A DNA stretch of 39,555 nt from Bacteroidales bacterium (lineage in GTDB: Bacteria; Bacteroidota; Bacteroidia; Bacteroidales; JAADJA01), in the NCBI GenBank assembly GCA_020438105.1, contig JAGQVE010000038.1, forward strand, positions 1-39,555, in the 5' to 3' direction. The notes under the pieces were generated by a model. It was not told the DNA's origin and did not search any database. It worked only from the letters and a program-made list of their open reading frames with translations. This document shows, one piece after another, positions 1-7,475 of the stretch; position 1 is the first letter of the stretch; each line of letters opens with the position of its first letter. A program made the position numbers and the translations under genes.

Positions 1-1230
1 CCTATTTTGCAATACCTGATCTATCTGATTAAAAACCTCGGCAGAGATTAACAGCTGTGAATTGAATTTTTTATTCAGCTGTTCGATTCGAGATGCTATA
101 ATCACCACCCTGCCGGTGATGGAGTATTGTTTTCTCAACTCCGAACCTATGTTTCCGGTAATGGCCTCATCGTAATGAAGCCCTATGCCAATTCGGGTTT
201 TTTGAATATTACCACTTTCTGTTTCTTCATTAACTTTTTTGACTATTTCAATTGAGGCTAGAGTCGCCCTTTGTGAACTATTAACGAGAGAAACCGGCGC
301 TCCGAAAGTAGCCATAAATCCATCACCGAGAAATTGATTGATAACACCGTCATATTTCTGAACAATCTCGATCATAAATCCAAACAATTTATTGAGATAT
401 GATACAACCTCTTCCGGTCTGCTTTTTTCAACAAAAGGAGTAAAATCACGAATATCAAGAAACATAATACAAACCTGTTTTTTGATCCCAGCCAATTCGT
501 TATGACTTTTAATCACATTTTCGGCAATTTTTGTTGAAATTTGTTGGCCAAATAAATCAATTACTTCGTTTTTTTGCTGGATATTCTCCCAGGAAATATT
601 CATCTTTTTCCTAATTAGATCTGCTACAAAACCCGCCGCAATACCTGTTATTATCAATATTAAACCTTGACCGAGGTATTGCACTCCAATGGGTTTATTG
701 AGTCCTGGATCAAAATTGAATTGATAATAAAAAGTAGAATAATAAACATTCACAAATATATATTCAGCTGCAGCAACAATTCCTGTAATAACAGAAAGAT
801 TAAATTTCAGACGAAGTGTCGAAAGCACAATAAAAATAAAATATGTGAGTGTAGCAGGAGCTTGAAGTATCATTGTTTGCTCAGAGAATTCAACGATAAA
901 AACTAATAGAATTGTGAGAAGGGTTACCTCCGACAAACTAGTGAAATAGCCAAACACTTTTTCATTTAAAATAAGCCAATGGTACCTTTTGCTTACCAGA
1001 TAGTGAATTCCCACCTCATAGAAAATGATAATCAATGTGAAAATTAAAATAGCATATAATGCCAGGTGCGTTCTAAATAACTGTAAATAATGATCTTGAT
1101 AAAAAATGTAAATGACTAGTAAGACAACTGCTTCTGCAGCAAGCAGCCCAATCAGTACTAATGAACGTAATTTTTCACTGTTCGCGATTTCTTTTTGATA
1201 TAAATGTTCGATGGAAATATGCGAATCCAT
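1..1230 (-). CDS. Membrane-bound class III adenylate/guanylate cyclase (3' end cut by window)
   Basis: I translated 410 residues from the ATG at 1228-1230; the C-terminus runs off the window. The N-terminal ~215 residues hold about six hydrophobic segments. A short linker and a class III nucleotide cyclase domain follow (about 255 to the end). Visible motifs are the metal-binding FLDIRDFTPF and the GDGFMATFGAP core. Family members make cAMP or cGMP from ATP or GTP. The late active-site block reads SITGRVVIIASRIEQL. The usual form is a GDxVNxAxR block, so the purine-contacting Asp is Arg and the transition-state Asn is Ile, while the Arg of ASR is kept. The usual Lys before FxGD is Gln (INQFLGD). 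Activity and nucleotide choice are therefore uncertain. It is separated from the upstream PepSY gene by 118 bp and appears to have its own promoter. Confidence 0.85.
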   Translation of the reverse strand, partial: MDSHISIEHLYQKEIANSEKLRSLVLIGLLAAEAVVLLVIYIFYQDHYLQLFRTHLALYAILIFTLIIIFYEVGIHYLVSKRYHWLILNEKVFGYFTSLSEVTLLTILLVFIVEFSEQTMILQAPATLTYFIFIVLSTLRLKFNLSVITGIVAAAEYIFVNVYYSTFYYQFNFDPGLNKPIGVQYLGQGLILIITGIAAGFVADLIRKKMNISWENIQQKNEVIDLFGQQISTKIAENVIKSHNELAGIKKQVCIMFLDIRDFTPFVEKSRPEEVVSYLNKLFGFMIEIVQKYDGVINQFLGDGFMATFGAPVSLVNSSQRATLASIEIVKKVNEETESGNIQKTRIGIGLHYDEAITGNIGSELRKQYSITGRVVIIASRIEQLNKKFNSQLLISAEVFNQIDQVLQNR

Positions 1231-1252
1231 GTTAAACTATTTTATAATATCA

Positions 1253-1260
1253 CAAAGTTA
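1253..1260 (-). promoter_or_regulatory. Predicted -7 box (TAACTTTG) of the cyclase gene
   Basis: The minus strand reads TAACTTTG, matching the Bacteroidota -7 consensus TAnnTTTG, 22 bp before the cyclase ATG. No clear -33 TTTG is visible at the usual spacing. Inference from consensus only. Confidence 0.4.
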
Positions 1261-1277
1261 GTTAATATTTACTAACT
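1256..1277. promoter_or_regulatory. Inverted repeat overlapping the cyclase promoter (candidate operator)
   Basis: Perfect 7-bp arms AGTTAGT and ACTAACT are separated by 8 bp. The repeat overlaps the predicted -7 box of the cyclase gene, where a bound repressor would block transcription. No T-run follows in either direction, so a terminator is less likely. The cognate regulator is unknown. Confidence 0.35.
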
Positions 1278-1348
1278 ATAAAAATTTAATTAAGAAATAT
1301 TCCATTAATTTATTTTATGAAATTACTTGGATTTTATTTCCATGTTTT

Positions 1349-2884
1349 TCAATTCTTACGCCACACCTTCCACCATACCCAGAAACCCGTGATTAGGATT
1401 AAAATCATGGTTAAACCAAAAATTGGAATGAACAGGATGTACAAATCCCCAAAAATGAATTGATAATATCGGGCAGTATGAAATTCGAGTGCAAGGTTCC
1501 ACAATGACATCGGACTTTTTTCACGAATCTCACTTGGCATGGGTGGAAAAGGTTGTTGGTGATTTATAGGATTCACACCTGTTCCATAATCAAAATGATA
1601 CATTTTTTTATTCCCGAGCATGATAAAACCAGCCGAAACATCATAACCAATAGGTGGGCCACCTGAATTGACGGATATACTTCTGTTGGGATGAAGAAAG
1701 TCTTTCAATAGATTTCTATCTGGATCCCACAAATATAACCCGCTGAAACTGCCTACCAGATAGGGTCCGTTTTGCATTTGCTCAAATACATTGATGCCCA
1801 TTACACTCAAGGGAGGTTGCAAGTTAAATGGGATCAAAACATTGTTGAACTCATTATCCCAGAGATATATGCCCTGGTTGGTACCAATTACAAAACGCTC
1901 CTTTTCCTCATCGTAAAATATACGCCGTAACTTATCATACCATGGATTTGGAGAATCAAGCAGTGTAAAAGGAATTTTTCCAATTGAAGCATTGGCAATG
2001 GTGATGAGCAATGGAGGTCGCAAAAACATACCCGTGATGGTTGTGATCAATAAAAAGGCTACGACCCATATCCCAATTTTGTTATGCCATCTTAAGGAAA
2101 ACAAATTAACGGATTTGATATTTTGGATGGGCTTCTCTTTCCGTTTTCTGCGTTTGATCCATTTTGGAAATAACCAGTAAATTAATCCGGTAAAAGTTAA
2201 AAAGATAAATGTCAGGCCAATTAAATCGACAAACAGTTTCCCGGCAAATCCACCAATCTCGCCACTATGAATCACCCAAAGGGTTTTGAATAATCCCTCT
2301 TTATTGTCATAATTTAGCGGCGGAGGAAGTATCACTTTCCGAAACTCAAATTTCGGTGGAGCATCCATTGAAACATATAAATACGAACGGGTAAGCACAT
2401 ACAAACTGTCATCTTTATCGAACATATCCACCACCTGTTCTCTCCCGAAAGGAGCATGAACAAACTTCCATTCCTTAATCCGGTTATCAAACCGGTACAT
2501 TCCAAACAGCGTCCCGGCATATAAACTACCTAGCTTTGTCTGATGAATTTTAAAAATTTTTCGATTATCAATTCCATTCGGAAAGCCGGCATTATAATCA
2601 GAGAAATCTGTTAACATACTATCGGTGAGCCATACACCAATATTACCATAAACCAAAATACTATCAGGACTGATCCTGCATGCCGACTTAACAGCAGCAT
2701 TATTCCAGTTTTTATATTGATAATCATCCAGTAAATATTGCCTTGACACATCCAAACCTGAAAACAATTCCCGATGGTTCATCACAATACCTGAAATGGA
2801 AAAGATGAGAATAAAAATGCTAAGTACGATGGAAGGCCATTTGTGAAATTTCCTTAATCTTTTTAATAATTTCCTCCTGCTCAT
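1349..2884 (-). CDS. PepSY-associated TM-type membrane protein with propeller-like loops
   Basis: The 511-residue protein has the four-helix layout of the PepSY_TM family. The helices lie at about 15-36, 210-240, 268-290 and 475-505. Typical WH/FH motifs occur at helix starts (KFHKWPS near 12, RWHNKIGIWV near 266). Instead of PepSY domains, the two large extracytoplasmic loops (about 45-205 and 310-465) carry repeated blade-like motifs, for example GSLYAGTLFGMYRFD, RFVIGTNQGIYLWD and YLVGSFSGLYLWD. These resemble sensor-type beta-propeller repeats. Family members are linked to iron uptake and flavin or haem electron transfer, but no specific function is established here. It is the last gene of the run starting at the Rrf2 regulator, 38 bp after its neighbour. 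Confidence 0.75.
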   Translation of the reverse strand: MSRRKLLKRLRKFHKWPSIVLSIFILIFSISGIVMNHRELFSGLDVSRQYLLDDYQYKNWNNAAVKSACRISPDSILVYGNIGVWLTDSMLTDFSDYNAGFPNGIDNRKIFKIHQTKLGSLYAGTLFGMYRFDNRIKEWKFVHAPFGREQVVDMFDKDDSLYVLTRSYLYVSMDAPPKFEFRKVILPPPLNYDNKEGLFKTLWVIHSGEIGGFAGKLFVDLIGLTFIFLTFTGLIYWLFPKWIKRRKRKEKPIQNIKSVNLFSLRWHNKIGIWVVAFLLITTITGMFLRPPLLITIANASIGKIPFTLLDSPNPWYDKLRRIFYDEEKERFVIGTNQGIYLWDNEFNNVLIPFNLQPPLSVMGINVFEQMQNGPYLVGSFSGLYLWDPDRNLLKDFLHPNRSISVNSGGPPIGYDVSAGFIMLGNKKMYHFDYGTGVNPINHQQPFPPMPSEIREKSPMSLWNLALEFHTARYYQFIFGDLYILFIPIFGLTMILILITGFWVWWKVWRKN

Positions 2885-2922
2885 TTCTTACTATAAAAGT
2901 TCGAACTGCGAATGATCTTTTT

Positions 2923-3441
2923 CTAGTTCTGTTTAAGAAAATAATTCCTGAATAAGCTCTCATTCTCCTTCTTTGTCCAGGCCTTAAATCCCTGTTCTTT
3001 TACTTTGTCGATGAGCGGTGCCGGTAAAAAAGGTGTGATCAATTCATAAATTCCGTCTTCCCAATGATGTAAATCTCCCATAACATCTCCAAGGGGATGG
3101 CCTCCCTGAGCTATGGTTTCGCGAGCATCAAATGATTTTGTGATTTTATCCTTGGAAAACCAGGCAGGAGTTTCACCGCCATATTCTCCACCCGATTCTA
3201 CATCATCCAGCGTTTCCTGTCCAACAATACCACGCAGTTTATTAACTATTACATCCACCGGAACATCACCTACAGAGGCCGCCTGCTGAAGGGTGGTGAC
3301 ACGCGCAATCGTCCGGCGTAAAACCGGATTTTTTAATTTTTTGAATGCAGGAGCGATGTCGATCAAAACATCCTCCAATTCGGGGTATGCTTTTAATAAT
3401 TCAGCTATTTTGGTTTTTGGGGTTATGATCAATTTGTTCAT
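2923..3441 (-). CDS. DUF1858-DUF2249 domain protein
   Basis: Residues 1-75 match the DUF1858 fold often found with hybrid-cluster and NO-stress proteins (ITPKTKIAELLKAYPELEDV). Residues about 103-170 match DUF2249, a TusA-like fold (FDARETIAQGGHPLGDVMGD). At the place where TusA has its Cys-Pro motif this protein has His-Pro, followed by another His pair (LHHWEDG), so sulfur transfer is unlikely. DUF2249 genes commonly accompany hemerythrin-like and denitrification genes. It lies 54 bp after a DUF438-hemerythrin gene and 38 bp before the PepSY-like gene, which fits a shared transcript. The domain calls are fairly safe; the role in NO or iron handling is inferred from context. Confidence 0.75.
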   Translation of the reverse strand: MNKLIITPKTKIAELLKAYPELEDVLIDIAPAFKKLKNPVLRRTIARVTTLQQAASVGDVPVDVIVNKLRGIVGQETLDDVESGGEYGGETPAWFSKDKITKSFDARETIAQGGHPLGDVMGDLHHWEDGIYELITPFLPAPLIDKVKEQGFKAWTKKENESLFRNYFLKQN

Positions 3442-3495
3442 TGTTTTAGTTATTAATTTTTGGATGTGGTGACGCGATGTATCCCGTCTTTGAAT

Positions 3496-4734
3496 CTATT
3501 TATCACCATATGACAAAATCCGCTGTTCTCCTTCCAGGGCTCGCTTTTTAGTCAGGTTTTGAGATACCTCTAGCGTTCCAAGATATTCTCCGATTTCGTT
3601 ACGCATAGCAAAATATTCAATATGAATAAACTGTCCTTTCATCTGTATCCAAAAGGGAGCTGAGTCCTGACGACCACTTTTAAAGTCATCTACAATTTGA
3701 TCAACAATGTTAACACTTGAGGGAGGATGACACATGCGCACATCCCGGTTCAGAATAGCCCGGTTACGTTGAAAAATCCGCTCGGCACCCTGTGAGAAAT
3801 ATTTTACTTTGTCATGTCTATCAACAAAAGTGATATCCACTGGAAGGGTATTGAGTAAAGCCAATAATTCCTCTGTGGTAAAACTGCCGCTTGGCAGCTG
3901 AACCTGAGATCCTTCGGTCTTCACCTGACTTAATAAATCAACTCCTTCGGGTTGCCACTCTACCTGGGGATCATAAAGACAATAACCTATATCATTGGTT
4001 TGCTTGGCAATATCGAGCCAGTCGGCATCAGTCAGTTTGTCCATCGACATGGGAAAAAGGATTTCCTCCTCTTTCATGATCATATCTGCAATTCCGGTTG
4101 TGGCCGGTTTCAAAACCATATCGCGGATAGCGACTGCTTCTTCCGGTGAAACTTTCTCATCAAAACCCAAAACTTCTATCGCTCCTTTCAACATATCCCG
4201 AACTTCATCGTGTTTACCCCACATCACTTTGGGAGGACCAGTAACGCCGATTTTCTCAAGATATGGGAAAAGCAAATTTTCTTTGCGTTGGTAATGTTTA
4301 TCTACATCCATCAAAAGATTGAATTGTTGACGAAGTTTCAACCTAAGCGTATTTACCTGTTCTTCATTTTCAACTTTTTCAAGCTCTTCGAAAATTGTTT
4401 CACATTCTCTTATCACCTTTTCAAGCTCACGATTTTCATTTTTAAAAACATCAACCGGATGCCCTTCAGGAACCTCCTGAGCACCTGTTTGATCAATATG
4501 ACCCTCCAGGGCTTCGGTGTGTAAATCACAAAACTTTAACACTTCTTCATCTGTCAAAGTGCCTTCTGAAATCAACGCTTGTTCTACCTCAACCACTTCT
4601 CCATAAGGGATCTTTGACATCAAACGGATAAGCTGCTCCCTGACCATATCCGGGGCTTCACCCTCATGGATTTGTAAGATCATATGTTTAAGCAGTTCTT
4701 TGCGTTTTTCAGAGTTGTTAATTAATTCGCTCAT
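3496..4734 (-). CDS. DUF438 - hemerythrin - PAS protein (paralogue A)
   Basis: The protein has 412 residues in three parts. An N-terminal DUF438 helical domain spans about 1-85. A hemerythrin-like four-helix region (about 90-240) carries HYQRKENLLFPYLE, MWGKHDEVRDML and MKEEEILFPM. A PAS-like domain (about 285-395) carries the family motifs MCHPPSSVNIV and FWIQMKGQFIHIEYFA. Hemerythrin domains bind a di-iron site that reacts with O2 or NO, and PAS domains often sense small ligands. There is no output domain, so this may be a scavenger or sensor adaptor rather than a kinase. It is a clear paralogue of the 5496-6713 gene. At the first helix it has ENRELE where the paralogue has ENHEME, so the metal ligand set may differ. 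The NO-related role is inferred from operon context. Confidence 0.85.
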   Translation of the reverse strand: MSELINNSEKRKELLKHMILQIHEGEAPDMVREQLIRLMSKIPYGEVVEVEQALISEGTLTDEEVLKFCDLHTEALEGHIDQTGAQEVPEGHPVDVFKNENRELEKVIRECETIFEELEKVENEEQVNTLRLKLRQQFNLLMDVDKHYQRKENLLFPYLEKIGVTGPPKVMWGKHDEVRDMLKGAIEVLGFDEKVSPEEAVAIRDMVLKPATTGIADMIMKEEEILFPMSMDKLTDADWLDIAKQTNDIGYCLYDPQVEWQPEGVDLLSQVKTEGSQVQLPSGSFTTEELLALLNTLPVDITFVDRHDKVKYFSQGAERIFQRNRAILNRDVRMCHPPSSVNIVDQIVDDFKSGRQDSAPFWIQMKGQFIHIEYFAMRNEIGEYLGTLEVSQNLTKKRALEGEQRILSYGDK

Positions 4735-4794
4735 GTTTATATAACTTTTTATGTTTTAACTTGATTGATCTGAACTAAAACTGGGATTAGCAAT

Positions 4795-5106
4795 TTAAAA
4801 TAGATTCGAATCCACCAAATGCCTGATGGCCAGACATGGCCGGTGGAATATCATCTTCGGACCGGCATATCGCATCACCAATTTAATCTCATCCCTGCGA
4901 TCAGGTTTGTAACAGTGTACCGGACATTTGGAACATACTGATTTTTCTTCTCCATAGCGGCAACGTTCAAGCCGGGCATTGCTATAAGATATGAGTGATT
5001 CACAATCTGGGCACAATCCATTTTCTACATAATGGTGCGCCCAGCAATACAGTACGACCATAGTATTCACCGTGTTTTTCTCCCGTGCGATCCGACTCTG
5101 TCCCAT
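4795..5106 (-). CDS. ygbA: YgbA-family protein (nitrous-oxide-stimulated promoter family)
   Basis: The 103-residue protein matches the YgbA_NO family across its length. It opens with RIAREKNTV, has GLCPDCESLISYSNARLERC in the middle, then CSKCPVHCYKPDRR, and ends with MRYAGPKMIFHRPCLAIRHL. It has eight cysteines (21, 32, 35, 49, 58, 61, 65, 91), suggesting bound metal or an Fe-S cluster. In Escherichia coli, ygbA belongs to the NsrR regulon and is induced by NO; its biochemical activity is not firmly defined. Here it lies 18 bp after the cupin gene and downstream of an NsrR-like regulator. This is the strongest single pointer to an NO-responsive operon. Confidence 0.85.
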   Translation of the reverse strand: MGQSRIAREKNTVNTMVVLYCWAHHYVENGLCPDCESLISYSNARLERCRYGEEKSVCSKCPVHCYKPDRRDEIKLVMRYAGPKMIFHRPCLAIRHLVDSNLF

Positions 5107-5124
5107 TATAATTTGAAATTTATC

Positions 5125-5457
5125 TTATTCACTTTTGATCATGGTTAAGAGCATCTTAAATTTTTCTGCTGCAATTACAGCATGGGGCACATTAGCAGGC
5201 ATGATGATCGACTCACCTTCCAGCAAAATATGGGATTTTCCATTGATAACGATCTCTCCTTCACCATCCAAAACTTGAACAAGTGCATCGAAAGGTGCTG
5301 AATGTTCGCTCAATTGCTGACCTTTGTCGAAAGCAAATAATGAAACATTGCCTTTTTCTTTTTGAAGGATGCGTTTGCTTACAATTCCTTCGGATGAATA
5401 TTCCACTTTGTCATTAAAGTTCATGATGGTCGAATGACCAAATTCTTTTGATTCCAT
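5125..5457 (-). CDS. Small single-domain cupin protein
   Basis: The 110-residue protein has one cupin beta-barrel. The first cupin motif is visible as LSEHSAPFDALVQVLDGEGE, and the second as GESIIMPANVPHAVIA. The usual second His of motif 1 is absent, though the His of motif 2 (PHAV) and that of SEHSAP are kept. Similar cupins occur widely next to NO- and redox-stress genes, and their substrate is unknown. It lies between the second DUF438 gene (38 bp) and ygbA (18 bp), so co-transcription is likely. Confidence 0.8.
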   Translation of the reverse strand: MESKEFGHSTIMNFNDKVEYSSEGIVSKRILQKEKGNVSLFAFDKGQQLSEHSAPFDALVQVLDGEGEIVINGKSHILLEGESIIMPANVPHAVIAAEKFKMLLTMIKSE

Positions 5458-5495
5458 ATTTTACATTTTAAATTATTTATCTCATGATTATTAAA

Positions 5496-6713
5496 TCACC
5501 AATCGAGTAATCTCCTTTCTCCTTCGAGTTTCCTGATCTCAGTTACATCCTGGCTTATCTCTACCACCCCTTTGTAATTCTGTTCTTCGTCACGAACAGC
5601 AAAATATTGGATCAGGATAAACATACCCTTCATTTGTATCCAGAAAGATGCTTCATCTTTTTCTCCTTTCCGGAAGGCCTCTACAATCCGATTGACAATA
5701 TCAATGGATTCGGGTGGATGACAATTTTGAACTTTCCGGCCGATGATCGCCTTTGAACGAGGAAAATGTCTGTTTTCCGAATTGGAAAAATAACGTACTT
5801 CATCATTTTCATCCACATAAGTGATGTCGACAGGCATATGGTTAAAGATCCGGATAATATCATCTGCTTCAAGCATGCCAGTATCGAGATCAATCATTGA
5901 CGCTTTTGTCGAATGATTTTGTTCAGCCTTAGTAAATTGGTTTTCAAGAACTATAGGTTGATCAATCCATGCATACCCCAATTCACTACTGAGTTGATGC
6001 ATTAAGGCCCAATCTTTTTGAGGAATTTCTTCAACCGCTACCGGAAATAATATATTTTCTTCACGATAGATCAGGGGATAAACACTAAAAAATAACTCTC
6101 CGATTTGCTTATTGAATTGCTCCAATGGCATTTCATCCTCTTGCAGGGTTTGTTTTAATTCACGGATGCTTTTTCGTGCATCGTCATGAAGTGACCACAT
6201 CACCTGCAGACACCGATAGTCCTGCCAAATATTTTCCAGATAGGGAAAGAGGATATTCTCTTTGCGGATATAGTGACGATCGAACATTTCAAGGTCTTGT
6301 ATCTTTACCAATAGGTCGGATTTCAATTGATTGAGTTGTTCCTTATCAATGCCACTAATGTTGATCGTTTTCACAAATATTTTAATCTCTTTCATCCGCA
6401 TTTCCATCTCATGGTTTTCATCCATTAAGGCTTTGATAAATGGAATATGATCATAAGATCCAGTCTGGTTTTCCTTTAAAGGTATATACATCAGGTTGAT
6501 CACCTTACTAACTGCCTTTTTCAATTCCTCCATCGGTTGACCTGATTGTACCATGCCATCAACTATGTAGATGATATCTCTCGGGGTTACCTGATTCATT
6601 ACCCGATCAAAACGGCTTACAAATTTTGGATTGTTTTGCCCTTGAAGCATTCCGAGGCCCAACTCTAACAGACTTTTACGTTTTACTTTTGAATTATTAA
6701 TAAATTCGGCCAT
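5496..6713 (-). CDS. DUF438 - hemerythrin - PAS protein (paralogue B)
   Basis: The 405-residue paralogue of the 3496-4734 gene has the same three-part layout. The DUF438 N-terminus is about 1-85. The hemerythrin-like region (about 90-245) carries DENHEMEMRMKE, HYIRKENILFPYLE, MWSLHDDARKSI and YREENILFPV. The PAS-like end (about 285-395) carries NCHPPESIDIV and FWIQMKGMFILIQYFA. It keeps a His in the first helix that paralogue A lacks. It is the first gene after the Rrf2 regulator (29 bp), so it should be the most directly controlled target. Likely role: di-iron NO or O2 binding with a PAS ligand sensor; this is inferred from domains and context. Confidence 0.85.
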   Translation of the reverse strand: MAEFINNSKVKRKSLLELGLGMLQGQNNPKFVSRFDRVMNQVTPRDIIYIVDGMVQSGQPMEELKKAVSKVINLMYIPLKENQTGSYDHIPFIKALMDENHEMEMRMKEIKIFVKTINISGIDKEQLNQLKSDLLVKIQDLEMFDRHYIRKENILFPYLENIWQDYRCLQVMWSLHDDARKSIRELKQTLQEDEMPLEQFNKQIGELFFSVYPLIYREENILFPVAVEEIPQKDWALMHQLSSELGYAWIDQPIVLENQFTKAEQNHSTKASMIDLDTGMLEADDIIRIFNHMPVDITYVDENDEVRYFSNSENRHFPRSKAIIGRKVQNCHPPESIDIVNRIVEAFRKGEKDEASFWIQMKGMFILIQYFAVRDEEQNYKGVVEISQDVTEIRKLEGERRLLDW

Positions 6714-6742
6714 TTGTTAATTATTTACATCTAAGATTCGTT

Positions 6743-7156
6743 TCATAGGACTTTTTTCAATTTAAAATCACCAAGGGTCTTTTCCATTAGATATTGTTGA
6801 AAGTTTTCGGTGAACTGATGAGGGTAGTTACCAAAAAGACATGTATCAAAATAACAATCCTGACATGTAATTGTACATTGAAAACTTTGTAGTTCACCTT
6901 CTATTAATTTGAAAATTTCATATAAAGAAATTTCATTTGGTTGTCTTATTAACGTAAAGCCACCAGTAGGTCCTCTCAAAGAAGAAAGATAGTTATGCTT
7001 GACAAGAATCTGCAACACTTTCGAAAGATGATTCTGTGAAAATTTTGTTATCCTGGCAATTTTATTTGCATTAATTATTTGTTTTGAATTAGCTATCAGG
7101 GCCAAGCTATGAACAGCAATTGTAGTTGCTTCAGATATATTAATAAATGTACTCAA
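6743..7156 (-). CDS. Rrf2-family regulator, NsrR-like (Fe-S/NO sensor candidate)
   Basis: The 137-residue protein has the Rrf2 winged-helix layout: helix-turn-helix about 25-60, wing RGPTGGFTLIR at 61-71, and a cysteine cluster C94-C98-C101-C106 (FQCTITCQDCYFDTC). In NsrR and IscR, three cysteines of this region hold an Fe-S cluster that NO destroys. I chose the TTG at 7154-7156 as start because the N-terminus then reads MSTFINISEATTIAVHSLAL, the normal Rrf2 start; no ATG or GTG gives that. It heads the run of NO-linked genes to its right in transcription order and has a palindrome just after its -7 box, suggesting autoregulation. NsrR identity is inferred from the cysteines plus the ygbA neighbour. 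Confidence 0.85.
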   Translation of the reverse strand: MSTFINISEATTIAVHSLALIANSKQIINANKIARITKFSQNHLSKVLQILVKHNYLSSLRGPTGGFTLIRQPNEISLYEIFKLIEGELQSFQCTITCQDCYFDTCLFGNYPHQFTENFQQYLMEKTLGDFKLKKVL

Positions 7157-7175
7157 AATATAAACAAATATTTAG

Positions 7176-7187
7176 GTATTTAAATAC
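7176..7187. promoter_or_regulatory. Perfect 12-bp palindrome GTATTTAAATAC, candidate Rrf2 operator
   Basis: The palindrome lies 1 bp downstream of the predicted -7 box and ahead of the TTG start of the Rrf2 gene, where a repressor would block initiation. E. coli NsrR sites have the core ATTTnAAAT with flanking purine/pyrimidine symmetry; this one has ATTTAAAT without the central spacer base. That it is bound by the adjacent regulator is inference. Confidence 0.4.
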
Positions 7188-7188
7188 G

Positions 7189-7220
7189 CAAATGTAAACA
7201 ATAATTATTAATTGTAACAA
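7189..7220 (-). promoter_or_regulatory. Predicted promoter of the Rrf2/DUF438/ygbA operon
   Basis: On the minus strand a -7 box TACATTTG (7189-7196) matches TAnnTTTG. A -33-like TTG (7218-7220) lies 21 bp upstream of it, a normal Bacteroidota spacing. The leader to the TTG start codon would be about 25 nt. No other promoter-like gap exists among the seven following genes (gaps 18-60 bp). Confidence 0.45.
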
Positions 7221-7399
7221 CTTACTTAATAAAAAAATTTGCTTGTAAACTTGGAAAATAGTATTCTATTTTAAAACTTAACGAACTAAATAATAAATAT
7301 CTTCTAAATAAATTTATTACAAATAATTCCCCAGTCACAAACTAATAACGTCACTTAGGGCTTCAGAAAGATTTCATTAAATTTGGCACTTATTTTTGT

Positions 7400-7443
7400 A
7401 AAAAAGATGATAAATCTTCCCCATTAGTAATGGAGAAGATTTA
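7400..7443 (-). terminator. Hairpin terminator after the DUF6448 gene
   Basis: Arms TAAATCTTC (7411-7419) and GAAGATTTA (7435-7443) enclose a further CCAT/ATGG pairing, joined by one wobble. On the minus strand a T-rich tract (7400-7405) follows a few bases after the stem. The stop codon of the DUF6448 gene is about 32 bp upstream. Confidence 0.6.
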
Positions 7444-7475
7444 TAAACTAAGCTGTCAACAGTTTCTTCGTCTAA

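Larger units (their letters stand above)
7157..7475. other. 319-bp intergenic region between Rrf2 and DUF6448 genes
   Basis: This very AT-rich spacer holds the Rrf2 promoter and palindrome at its left end and the DUF6448 terminator hairpin at its right end. Between about 7221 and 7399 I see no ORF, RNA gene or repeat. Confidence 0.6.
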
